Assembly: GCF_000236685.1 (NCBI RefSeq)
Contig: NC_016633.1
Coordinates: 558,001 to 622,000 of the forward strand
Direction: 5' to 3'
DNA from: Sphaerochaeta pleomorpha str. Grapes
Lineage (GTDB): Bacteria; Spirochaetota; Spirochaetia; Sphaerochaetales; Sphaerochaetaceae
DNA length: 64,000 bases
Below the pieces are notes generated by a model. It searched no databases and was not told the DNA's origin. It worked only from the letters and a program-made list of their open reading frames with translations. Position numbers and translations under genes: made by a program. The number at the start of each line of letters is the position of its first letter. The stretch's first letter is position 1. Shown here piece after piece: positions 43,308 to 51,593 of the stretch.

Positions 43308-43901
43308 TTAGGTAATTATATCTAGCATTATGGCAATATCCTCGGCTGCCATTTCAAATTTTGATTTTTCGATCAATATATTCTTACCTGTAATACAATA
43401 AGAGGGCATTATCCTGATGCTTCCATAATAGAATTCGTTATTTCTTGATTTATATGTGGAGACAGCAGGTATGGCATTTTTCTTTGTTGCCTTTTTTGAT
43501 ATCAGGTTATACGCCTTTTTTGCGACATCACCCATAAGCATGATGACTTTGACATTAGGAAACAGGGCTATTTCCTTTTCTAAATACGGCAAACTGTTTT
43601 CAATACTGCTTTTCTCAATTACATATTGAGATTTTGGAGTTTTGACGGCATTTGTAATATACACACCCATTTGCAAAATATCTTGGATGGTAGAAACCTT
43701 ACAACCTGCTTTTTGAAAAAGAGGAATTATAGTTTTTACATAATCTGCATCAGGTTGCCCATAGAAATCCTGCAAAGGGTCAGAAGGAACAACCTCGTTT
43801 ATCATGATTGCCTTAACTGCCAATGGCTCGATCTCAAAAGTATTTAATTGCATTACTTTTGAAACATCCATTACTTTTTCCAATTCTGCTTTGATGTTCA
43901 T
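43308..43901 (-). CDS. Uracil-DNA-glycosylase-superfamily-like protein
   Basis: A 197-residue protein resembling the uracil-DNA glycosylase superfamily. AIMINEVVPSDPLQDFYGQPDADY stands where family 4/5 enzymes have their GEAPG-type first motif. GVYITNAVKTPK matches the central strand, and NVKVIMLMGDVAKKAYNLI the later one. The terminal H-P-S-P type motif is not clear: MPSYCITGKN occupies that place. Enzyme activity is therefore uncertain. The gene is visibly richer in A/T than the flanking groES and dinG. AAGGAG precedes the ATG. Confidence 0.6.
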   Translation of the reverse strand: MNIKAELEKVMDVSKVMQLNTFEIEPLAVKAIMINEVVPSDPLQDFYGQPDADYVKTIIPLFQKAGCKVSTIQDILQMGVYITNAVKTPKSQYVIEKSSIENSLPYLEKEIALFPNVKVIMLMGDVAKKAYNLISKKATKKNAIPAVSTYKSRNNEFYYGSIRIMPSYCITGKNILIEKSKFEMAAEDIAIMLDIIT

Positions 43902-43979
43902 ATATGCATACTCCTTTCCAATGGCGTAATACAGATTTATAGTTTCCCGTTTTCCTTAGTCGTTCCGATAAAAACCCGA

Positions 43980-46076
43980 TTAATCAGCATAGAGGAAATT
44001 CTCGATTTTATCACATATTCCTGAGGTTTCCGTATCAGGATGATAACTTTCTGGAAGAGAACGCATCATGTAGACCCCGTAGCTCTTGGTCATCACCCTG
44101 CTATCCAAGATTAAAACCACCCCGGTATCACCGGTATTGCGCATGAGGCGCCCAAAACCCTGCTTGAGTTTCATGGTAGCTTCCTGCAACGCCAACTGGA
44201 AGAATCCACTCCCCCCGTTTTTATCGATAGCCTCGCACCTTGCCTTGAATACAGGGTCTGTCGGCACATTGAACGGAAGCTTCACGATAATAACCATACG
44301 AAGCGTATCGCCAGGGGCATCGACCCCCTCCCAGAAGGAAGAAGTCGCAAATAACGTACTATCCTTGTCCGAAATGAATTTATTGAGCAATGTATACCTG
44401 TCCATATCACGTTGACAGAGCAATTCCATCTTCTCCTGTGCAAAACGTGGGGCCAACCGTTCCTTGACCTTCTGCAACATGGAATAGGAAGTAAAAAGGA
44501 CAAGAGAACCGCCCCCGGCGGACCGGATACTTGAAAAAATGGTTTCGCACATGTAGGAAACGTACTGTTCCTCATTATCCTTTGTGAGAAGGGGGGCATC
44601 GGAAGGAGTCAAAAGCAACAGCCGATTCTTGTAATCAAAGGGAGAGGAAAATGATTCGCTGTGATAGGGACGTATCTCGTCATAGGGCAATCCCACACGG
44701 CTTCCCCAGAACGCAAAATTATCGTTCAGATCCAAGGTTGCGGACGTACAGACTACCGTATCGAGTTTCTTGAAGACAGATTCTACCAAAAGCGGAGCTA
44801 TCGATAGCGGGGTGATCATCACCTGGACATTTTTGGTATTGCGGTAGGACTCGGCATTGAACCAATGGATATCGTCCCCCCAGGAAGTAAAATCACAGAA
44901 ATGGCTCAGAACTTCACTGAGGGAAGCTATCCTGGTCCCTCTCACCTTCAGCTCAGTTATCTTGCCATCCAGTTCCTCAGGAGCCTTGTTATGTTCCAGA
45001 AACGCATTGATCTTAGCTGCAAGCCTACCGCTCGCCTGGGCCACCTTGGTTGCCTGCTCAACAAAACCGCTGAGACGATGTTGCTGCTCGGCCTTTATCA
45101 ATACAGGCTGGAAATCATTCTTGTTGAAAACCGCAAGCAGGAATTGGTCCAAGGTACCTACTTCCTGCAACAATAAATGGATATCGTCATGGATCCTATC
45201 TATCAGATCAGGGTCCTGTGCATATTGCCCAAGCTGTTCGAGCAGGGAGTGTGAAGAATACCGGCCTGACCGCTCGATCCAGCCAATCTGGCGCAACATT
45301 TCTTTCGAATCATATTCAGCAGTGAAATAATCAGAGGCATTCTGCTCGATATTATGTGCTTCATCGATGATGAGCCGGTTGTAAGGAGGCAGGACAGCCT
45401 CCTCTGTATACTCGATATTGCTTTCATAACGGCTATGGGCATCGGTAAACAACAGATGATGATTGCTCACGATGATTTTCGCTTCTTTAGCCTTCTGCTT
45501 CGCCTTAAAGAAAAAACAATCATGGAAATAGGAGCATTTATGGGCCGGACACAAATCCCCGTCACAGCATATCTCAGACCAGATTTCCCCAAGCCTGTTC
45601 GGATAATCACTTCTGAGTCCCGTTTCTGTCTCATTCGCCCATTGTGAAAGCTGATACAGCTCACTGTCAGGGTCCTGGGCGAGGAGCGAGGCATCGCTAC
45701 GCACCTGGACAAACCGCTGGATGCAGAGATAATTCCCCCTTCCTACGGCAAGGGCAACCTTGCAGGAAAGGTTGAGCAACTTGAAAAGCATCGGGATATC
45801 TTTTTCAAACAGCTGTTTTTGCAAGTTGATGGTTGAGGTTGCGATTACCGTCCGTTCATCAGTATTCTGCATGGCATTATACAGGGCCGGTACCAGATAC
45901 GCGAAGGATTTGCCGATACCTGTGCCTGCCTCAATTGCAACAATGGCATTACTATCATAACTCTCCCTCACCAAATCAGCCATAAGAAGCTGACCCTCTC
46001 GGTACTCATAGGAAGGGAACCTTTGTTCCAAGGTTCCCCCTTTGTCGAAAATGCCGTAAATATCAGTCTTGGTCAA
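43980..46076 (-). CDS. dinG: DinG/Rad3-type DNA helicase
   Basis: A 698-residue superfamily 2 helicase of the XPD/DinG group. Walker A AGTGIGKS lies near residue 50 and the DEAH box reads LIIDEAHNIE. Between them are the four Cys of an iron-sulfur cluster: one in NYLCIQRF and three in GDLCPAHKCSYFHDC. Late motifs are ATSSFWEGVDAPGD and LKQGFGRLMRNTGDTGV. These helicases unwind 5' to 3' and resolve damaged or structured DNA. The start overlaps the end of the NtrC-like gene by 14 bases. Last gene of the murG operon. Confidence 0.9.
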   Translation of the reverse strand: MTKTDIYGIFDKGGTLEQRFPSYEYREGQLLMADLVRESYDSNAIVAIEAGTGIGKSFAYLVPALYNAMQNTDERTVIATSTINLQKQLFEKDIPMLFKLLNLSCKVALAVGRGNYLCIQRFVQVRSDASLLAQDPDSELYQLSQWANETETGLRSDYPNRLGEIWSEICCDGDLCPAHKCSYFHDCFFFKAKQKAKEAKIIVSNHHLLFTDAHSRYESNIEYTEEAVLPPYNRLIIDEAHNIEQNASDYFTAEYDSKEMLRQIGWIERSGRYSSHSLLEQLGQYAQDPDLIDRIHDDIHLLLQEVGTLDQFLLAVFNKNDFQPVLIKAEQQHRLSGFVEQATKVAQASGRLAAKINAFLEHNKAPEELDGKITELKVRGTRIASLSEVLSHFCDFTSWGDDIHWFNAESYRNTKNVQVMITPLSIAPLLVESVFKKLDTVVCTSATLDLNDNFAFWGSRVGLPYDEIRPYHSESFSSPFDYKNRLLLLTPSDAPLLTKDNEEQYVSYMCETIFSSIRSAGGGSLVLFTSYSMLQKVKERLAPRFAQEKMELLCQRDMDRYTLLNKFISDKDSTLFATSSFWEGVDAPGDTLRMVIIVKLPFNVPTDPVFKARCEAIDKNGGSGFFQLALQEATMKLKQGFGRLMRNTGDTGVVLILDSRVMTKSYGVYMMRSLPESYHPDTETSGICDKIENFLYAD

Positions 46077-47424
46077 TTTGGTATTCCTGTAGTTTCCGGT
46101 GAAGGGTCTTGCGCCCTATACCCAGCATCTCTGCCGCTTTCGTCTTATTTCCCCCGCAGAGGGCCAACGAGGAAACAATCAAACGTTTCTCCGCTTCCTC
46201 AAGGGTCATCCCCACTTCAAGGGAAAGCAGTGCCGGATTCTCCGCCTTGCTTACCGCAGGGGGCAGATCATCTGGTTCAATTATGGTACTGCGGGCAAGA
46301 ACTACTGCGCTTTCTATACAGTTACGCAGCTCCCTGATATTGCCCGGCCAGTCATAGGCTAGCAAAGCCCGTTTTGCAGCAGGGGCAAAGCCTTCAATAT
46401 GCTTATCGTTCTCTTGGTTGAAATAAGTAAGGAAGGAAGTCATCAACAAGGGGATATCCTCTTTCCTGTCTCTGAGGGGGGGGACATCGAGGTGAACGAC
46501 ATTGAGCCGGTAATACAGGTCTTCCCTGAAATTTCCCTTCTCGATCTCTTTCTGCAAATCCTTATTGGTGGCACAGACTATGCGAACATCGACAGAGACC
46601 GATTTCTCCCCGCCTACCCGTTCGAACTGTTTTTCCTGGAGGACCCGCAACAGTTTGACTTGCGTCGAGGCATCGATCTCCCCGATTTCATCCAGAAATA
46701 TCGTTCCACCGTCAGCAAGCTCGAAGCGTCCTTTTTTCAAGGCCACAGCTCCAGTGAAGGCACCTTTCTCATGACCGAACAGTTCGCTTTCCAACAGCGA
46801 CGAGGTCAAGGCTGCACAGTGGACTTTGATAAAAGGGCCCTCCGACCGGTTGGAGAGCTCGTGGATGGCATCGGCAACAAGTTCCTTGCCCACCCCGCTT
46901 TCCCCGGTTATGAGTACCGAGGCTTTTGTAGGGGCAACCTGTGAAACGATATCCATCAGGTTTACCATTTTCTGGCTCTTTCCGATAATACGGTCATATT
47001 TGTTGCGTGCTTTCAGCTGGGCGACTTCTTTTTTCAATTCCTCGTGTTCGGCATACAGGTCATTGTTCGACAAGGATTTTTTCACGACCAAAGTCAAACG
47101 GTCGAGATCGACCGGTTTGGTAAAAAAGTCGACAGCGCCCATACGCATCGCCTCGACTGCAGTCTCGATTGTCCCATGACCGGTCAAAATGACCACAGGT
47201 AGCCGAGGATAGGCCGAGACAATCTTCTTTAGCAAAGCCTCTCCGCTGAGGTTGGGCATGCGCAAGTCGGTAATCACTAGGTCTATATCATGTTTGTTAA
47301 GATAATCCCAGGCAACGGCACCGTCTTCGGCTGCGAAGGTTGCATACCCTTCCAGCTCCATCGCCATGGCAAGGCCACTGCGGATATTCTTTTCATCATC
47401 GCAAATCAGGATTGTCCGTTTCAT
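46063..47424 (-). CDS. NtrC-family sigma-54-dependent response regulator
   Basis: A 453-residue regulator with three domains. The receiver begins TILICDDEKNIRSG with phospho-acceptor Asp53 (ITDLRMPNLSG). The AAA domain carries Walker A GESGVGKE, the complete sigma-54 loop FGHEKGAFTGA, and GGTIFLDEIGEID. A Fis-type helix-turn-helix ends the chain (NKTKAAEMLGIGRKTLHRKLQEY). Its cognate kinase is encoded directly upstream with 29 bases of overlap. The presence of an intact GAFTGA implies a working sigma-54 in this genome. Signal and targets are unknown. Confidence 0.95.
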   Translation of the reverse strand: MKRTILICDDEKNIRSGLAMAMELEGYATFAAEDGAVAWDYLNKHDIDLVITDLRMPNLSGEALLKKIVSAYPRLPVVILTGHGTIETAVEAMRMGAVDFFTKPVDLDRLTLVVKKSLSNNDLYAEHEELKKEVAQLKARNKYDRIIGKSQKMVNLMDIVSQVAPTKASVLITGESGVGKELVADAIHELSNRSEGPFIKVHCAALTSSLLESELFGHEKGAFTGAVALKKGRFELADGGTIFLDEIGEIDASTQVKLLRVLQEKQFERVGGEKSVSVDVRIVCATNKDLQKEIEKGNFREDLYYRLNVVHLDVPPLRDRKEDIPLLMTSFLTYFNQENDKHIEGFAPAAKRALLAYDWPGNIRELRNCIESAVVLARSTIIEPDDLPPAVSKAENPALLSLEVGMTLEEAEKRLIVSSLALCGGNKTKAAEMLGIGRKTLHRKLQEYQIDQD

Positions 47425-48628
47425 CGGGAACCTCCTCGATTGAACTGGCCACGCAGGTTACCGGCTCATTACCCAAAGCAAGACGCTCGGTCCTCGGGAC
47501 AGGAAATGTCAGGGTAAAGCAGGTACCTTCACCCAGTTTGCTGGTGACGGTGATATCACCCTTATGTTCTTTCATTATTTTATACACAACGGTCAAACCC
47601 AGTCCGGTACCGGTAGCCTTGGTGGTGAAGTAAGGTTCAAATATCTTCAGGAGGGTCTCATCAGACATTCCTGTACCGGTATCGACTATCTTGATGCTGA
47701 CAAGATTCCCGTCAAGCCTAGCCTGCAGGGTAAGCATCCCGCCGTTTTCCATGGCATTCATGGCATTCTTGATCAAGTTGAGCAAAGCCTGCTTGAGCAG
47801 GTTCTCATCGAATTCCAGCCTGGGCAGCGAAGTGGCGATGTCCCTCACCAAGGTAACCTTGTGCTCATTGAGCTCAGGTTCCACAAAATTACAGATTTCC
47901 TTGAGAGTCTTCTCCAAAGACCCTAGGCGAAGACGCGTATCCATGGGACGGACAGCGAAAAGGAAATCGACAACAATCGAATTGAGCCTGTTTATCTCTT
48001 CGTCCAAAACATCAATATAGCGTTGGGCATCATCGAGGGTAAGGGAAGTCTTACGGACGAATGCCTTTTTTAGCAACTGCAGGTGAATGCCCATAGCCGC
48101 CAAAGGATTCTTGATCTCATGGGCAACCCCTGCAGCCATGGTTGTCATGGAAGCAAGGTTCTCCGTCCTTCTCAACCGAGCCTCACTCGCGTTACGCTCT
48201 GTAACATCGGTAAACCTGATAACATAACTGGAGAGGTCCTTCAGTTCCTTGCTACGGTACATGGAAACGGTAATGGCAATGGTCTGGATCTTTCCCCCCC
48301 GCTGGAAGGTGAATTCATTATCCAGATCCTCGGCCCTGTTATGGACTGCAAGGATAATATATTTGGCAACCTGCCTGTCTTCGAGGACTTTGCACAGGGG
48401 CAATCCCTCGTAGTTCTTTTTCCTTGCCATGGGAACCATGGAAGGGCAGTTTGAGTTCGCGTAGTTTATTATCAGGTTGCTGTCCGTCAAAATAACCCCG
48501 TCCTGGATTGATTCCAGTACATTTTCCAGCATTTCGACGTCATTTGCCTGGCTCTTGAGGAGATTGACAATCTGGCGGGTATCCAGCTGGTCAATCTTCA
48601 ATATTGCACGGTGAACGAAATTATTCAT
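47396..48628 (-). CDS. PAS-domain sensor histidine kinase (NtrB-like)
   Basis: A 410-residue cytoplasmic kinase without membrane segments. A PAS domain spans about residues 35-140 (VLESIQDGVILTDSNLIINYAN). The phospho-acceptor block is TTMAAGVAHEIKNPLAAMG. ATP-binding boxes are LLNLIKNAMNAMENGG (N box), IVDTGTGMSDE (G1) and TTKATGTGLGLTVVYKIMKEHKG (G2). No transmembrane sensor suggests an internal signal. The start forms ATGA with the holB-like stop, and the long end overlap with the regulator gene shows coupling. NtrB itself is named only by similarity of layout. Confidence 0.93.
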   Translation of the reverse strand: MNNFVHRAILKIDQLDTRQIVNLLKSQANDVEMLENVLESIQDGVILTDSNLIINYANSNCPSMVPMARKKNYEGLPLCKVLEDRQVAKYIILAVHNRAEDLDNEFTFQRGGKIQTIAITVSMYRSKELKDLSSYVIRFTDVTERNASEARLRRTENLASMTTMAAGVAHEIKNPLAAMGIHLQLLKKAFVRKTSLTLDDAQRYIDVLDEEINRLNSIVVDFLFAVRPMDTRLRLGSLEKTLKEICNFVEPELNEHKVTLVRDIATSLPRLEFDENLLKQALLNLIKNAMNAMENGGMLTLQARLDGNLVSIKIVDTGTGMSDETLLKIFEPYFTTKATGTGLGLTVVYKIMKEHKGDITVTSKLGEGTCFTLTFPVPRTERLALGNEPVTCVASSIEEVPDETDNPDLR

Positions 48629-49815
48629 TGCTTCTCCATCATGGAATAATACAGGGCCTCGAACATCAGTTTCTTATTCTGGTTGAACCGCTGGGCATTG
48701 CTCAGCGAGGCTGATACGAGCGCCTCCAGAAGATGGGCCCTGTCATAGGAAACAGTACCCTCTATGAACTGCTGTTCCACAGAGGAAAGTATTCCCTTGA
48801 GAAGATACTCATAACTATCGTTTTCATCAACCTTCGCCAGCAATGCACTGAAAGCCTCTGTACCAAGGTAGGTATTGCTCGCCAGTGAATCGGTGACAAG
48901 CGAAACCTGTTTTTTTGCCTCGGCCAGGTCGAGACCGCCGCCTTGCAGGAAAAACTGTTCCAGATCGTCATATTCCTGGTCACCCAGGAAAAAGGGTGCA
49001 AGCAGGGCCTGTACTGCCTTCTTTCTGAGCGGCGCAAAAGAATACTTTCTGACCCTTGAGAGAATAGTCTGCATGATCCTTCCCGGATATTCCGAGATCA
49101 AGGTGAAATACACATCCGCAGGAGGTTCCTCGAGCATCTTGAGCAGACCGTTCCTAGCTGAGGCATTTGCCTGTTCCAGCGATTCGATTATAATGAATCG
49201 CTTCTGTGATCGGGCACTGGTTTCGTTTATCCATTCCTCCAGGGCCCTCACTTGATTCACGGTAATGGTGGTATTCCGCTTTGCAGAGAGAAACAGGGGC
49301 TTCAATGCAGAACGGAGGGCTTGGGCGATTGCCTTTGCCTCCTTTTCCGTGATATCGGATTTCAAAGCTGAGAGATCCATCAGCAAATCATTCACCAATG
49401 AGGCATTGTCATAGTTGGCACTCTGTGCCTGCGTCTGGGAACCGCTCATCAGCGACCCATGGTACTGAAGCAGAAAAACACGGGTATTTCGTATCAAGAA
49501 ACGCCTGGAGAAATCATTGCGCAACCGAATAAAGCTGTTGATCGCTGTCTCGATTACCCTGTTGTGGTCACGCTGGCTCACGATAACCAGGTTGGTGGTT
49601 GTCAGCAACTCGAATTTCCTGCAACTATCGCATCTGCAGTGTTCGCTCCTGTCCCCCTGGCAGGAAAGGATCCTCGCAGTCTCGAGGGCTGTAGTCATTC
49701 GCAGGCTGTAACGGTTCCCCCCGAAGAGGTTTACCTGGCTGAAGGTTTCCCCCCCGATCTGGTTTGCGAGCTGGGTAGCTATCTCTCTCTGGCTTTCATA
49801 GAGGCTCTCAAACAT
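48625..49815 (-). CDS. holB: DNA polymerase III delta'-like clamp-loader subunit
   Basis: A 396-residue AAA+ protein. The zinc-type Cys set is CQGDRSEHCRCDSCRKF near residues 52-68. Sensor-type blocks are NASARNGLLKMLEEPPADVYFTLIS and ILSRVRKYSF. The P-loop is degenerate (GGNRYSLR), as is normal for delta', which does not hydrolyse ATP. A long insert around residues 115-160 lengthens it beyond the usual size. It helps load the sliding clamp. It overlaps cvpA at its start by eight bases and the kinase gene at its end (ATGA). Confidence 0.85.
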   Translation of the reverse strand: MFESLYESQREIATQLANQIGGETFSQVNLFGGNRYSLRMTTALETARILSCQGDRSEHCRCDSCRKFELLTTTNLVIVSQRDHNRVIETAINSFIRLRNDFSRRFLIRNTRVFLLQYHGSLMSGSQTQAQSANYDNASLVNDLLMDLSALKSDITEKEAKAIAQALRSALKPLFLSAKRNTTITVNQVRALEEWINETSARSQKRFIIIESLEQANASARNGLLKMLEEPPADVYFTLISEYPGRIMQTILSRVRKYSFAPLRKKAVQALLAPFFLGDQEYDDLEQFFLQGGGLDLAEAKKQVSLVTDSLASNTYLGTEAFSALLAKVDENDSYEYLLKGILSSVEQQFIEGTVSYDRAHLLEALVSASLSNAQRFNQNKKLMFEALYYSMMEKQ

Positions 49816-50335
49816 GTGCGCTACTTACCTGGGTTGTTATCCAATCGACGGTCTCGGGGACCAAGGGGCGAACAAAGCGCAGTACAAACTGACTAGCATC
49901 CAGATATTTACTGACATTGAAGGTATCCTGCAATTCAAGGACATAGAGGATAATGCTCAAAAGCACCAACATCTCAAACACGCCCCAGACGAATCCCAGC
50001 AGCGAGTTGACCGGCCTGAGCCCGATACCTTCCAATGCAGATTCCAAGAGGTTGCCGACGAAACGCAAGGTCCCGTACCCAACCAAGAAAAGGAAGACAA
50101 AGGAGAAGAGGCTCGCAACAAAAAGGGGAAGCCCGAAAGATTCCACCAGCAGTTCCGAGAGGATCTTGGTAAACATGAGCCCTATGGCAAAACCCGCGAG
50201 GAACCCTGCCCTATGGGAGAAGGAGTCGGCAAAACCGTTCAAGGTTCCCCCGATACCACCTACGATTGCAAGGGTACATACAATGATGTCGATCGAATTG
50301 AAATAGACAGAACCTATCGTTAATCCCCAATCCAT
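49808..50335 (-). CDS. cvpA: CvpA-family membrane protein
   Basis: A 175-residue inner-membrane protein with four hydrophobic segments (near 15-33, 43-62, 70-92 and 110-132 of the chain) and the CvpA-like blocks NSIDIIVCTLAIVGGIGGTLNGFADSFSH and LLESALEGIGLRPVNSLLGFVWG. CvpA is required for colicin V production in E. coli and for envelope tolerance elsewhere. The ATG at 50335 has AAGGAG nine bases upstream, whereas the ATG at 50344 directly touches it. Seven to sixteen bases after murG. Confidence 0.85.
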   Translation of the reverse strand: MDWGLTIGSVYFNSIDIIVCTLAIVGGIGGTLNGFADSFSHRAGFLAGFAIGLMFTKILSELLVESFGLPLFVASLFSFVFLFLVGYGTLRFVGNLLESALEGIGLRPVNSLLGFVWGVFEMLVLLSIILYVLELQDTFNVSKYLDASQFVLRFVRPLVPETVDWITTQVSSAHV

Positions 50336-50351
50336 ATTGTTCATCTCCTTT

Positions 50352-51416
50352 TTATATAATTGCCTTCGACCTGATGACCGAGGCTATTATCTGCTGTGAA
50401 TCGGCAATTGCCATTTCTTTGATATGTTGTGAAAGGATACTTCGTTTCTCACTATTCTCCAACAGGTAGGTAACAGCTTCTAGAAAATTTTTCGCATCGA
50501 CTGCAGATTCGAGCACTACCGCTGCCGTGTTTGCCTTCAAGAGAGAGGCATTGGCAATCTGGTCCCCTCTCGACCCCAAAGAAAGCGGTACTATGATGCT
50601 GGGACAACCGAAATAGGCCAATTCGCTGAGCGCCCCTGCCCCGCCGCGTGAGACTACCAGGGTGCTTTCACGGTACAGGCAAGCCATGTCGTCGCCGACC
50701 ATGTCGACAGCCAGGTAGTTTTTGTGTTTCAGTTCCATGAAATCACGTTTTCCACACTGGTGGTAGACAAAGGCTTTCTCGCACAGGGCATCGAGGTTTT
50801 CCCTCACCAGGGCATTTATCTGCATAGCACCCTGGCTCCCCCCCATGACAAACACCAAAGGGAGGTCCGAACTGAGGGACAACCGTTCCCGAATTGAAAA
50901 AGTGCTCGCTTGCAGCAGGGCTGTACGGATTGGATTGCCGCTATACACTATCTTTTTTTGGGGGAGTGTTGCACCTGCACTCTCGTATCCAAGGCATATG
51001 GCAGAAGCAAAGGGGGCTATGAGCTTTGTAGCAAGACCAGGTGAGGCATCGCTCTCGTGGGTGACAATGGGAATGTGCAGAACGCGGGCAGCCAAGACAG
51101 GGGGTACGGAGACAAAGCCGCCTTTGGAAAACAGGATATCCGGCCTTTCCTTTTTCAGGATCGAAAGGGCCTGGAAAAATGCGGCGAAAAGTCGGAATCC
51201 ATCTGACAGGTTCTGCACCGAGGCATATCTGCGAAACTTCCCGCTCTGTATTGCATGGAAAGCAATGCCTTCCCTTTCGACTGCAGCCCTTTCGCCTTCA
51301 TCCTCCCTCCCTATCCAGAAACACCGGTACCCGTTTTCTTCTTTGAGTACCTCATGCACGGAAAGAGCCGGGAGAATGTGCCCGAGGGTGCCGCCACCTG
51401 TATAACAGACCAACAT
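50352..51416 (-). CDS. murG: UDP-GlcNAc:lipid I transferase MurG
   Basis: A 354-residue GT-B glycosyltransferase that adds GlcNAc to lipid I, completing lipid II for peptidoglycan on the inner face of the membrane. The N-terminal glycine-rich loop reads CYTGGGTLGHILPAL. PDILFSKGGFVSVPPVLAA, PIVTHESDASPGLATKLI and FVMGGSQGA are conserved, as is SRGGAGALSELAYFGCPSIIVPL in the UDP-sugar site. No ribosome-binding site precedes the ATG, but an extended -10 box ends seven bases upstream, pointing to a leaderless message. First gene of a six-gene minus-strand operon. Confidence 0.94.
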   Translation of the reverse strand: MLVCYTGGGTLGHILPALSVHEVLKEENGYRCFWIGREDEGERAAVEREGIAFHAIQSGKFRRYASVQNLSDGFRLFAAFFQALSILKKERPDILFSKGGFVSVPPVLAARVLHIPIVTHESDASPGLATKLIAPFASAICLGYESAGATLPQKKIVYSGNPIRTALLQASTFSIRERLSLSSDLPLVFVMGGSQGAMQINALVRENLDALCEKAFVYHQCGKRDFMELKHKNYLAVDMVGDDMACLYRESTLVVSRGGAGALSELAYFGCPSIIVPLSLGSRGDQIANASLLKANTAAVVLESAVDAKNFLEAVTYLLENSEKRSILSQHIKEMAIADSQQIIASVIRSKAII

Positions 51417-51422
51417 AGGCAG

Positions 51423-51431
51423 AGTATAGCA
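51423..51431 (-). promoter_or_regulatory. Extended -10 promoter of murG
   Basis: TGCTATACT on the minus strand. After the -10 hexamer come CTGCCT and then the ATG, so the predicted +1 is the A of the start codon. No good -35 is seen at 17 bases. Confidence 0.5.
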
Positions 51432-51593
51432 CAAACGAGAAATACCGACTATCAAGATTGTATCATTTTGATACAATACGGGTATTTTTGCCACATAAAA
51501 TTCAAAAAGTTAGGCTTTTCTCTCTTGGTGGTTATGAGTATACTGGTACAGTACGAAAAAAGTGCATAATCTACCTCAAGAAGCGAGTCATCA

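Noticed and set aside
48625-49815. Degenerate P-loop in the delta'-like subunit as a sign of decay
   Set aside because: Delta' subunits normally lack a working P-loop.
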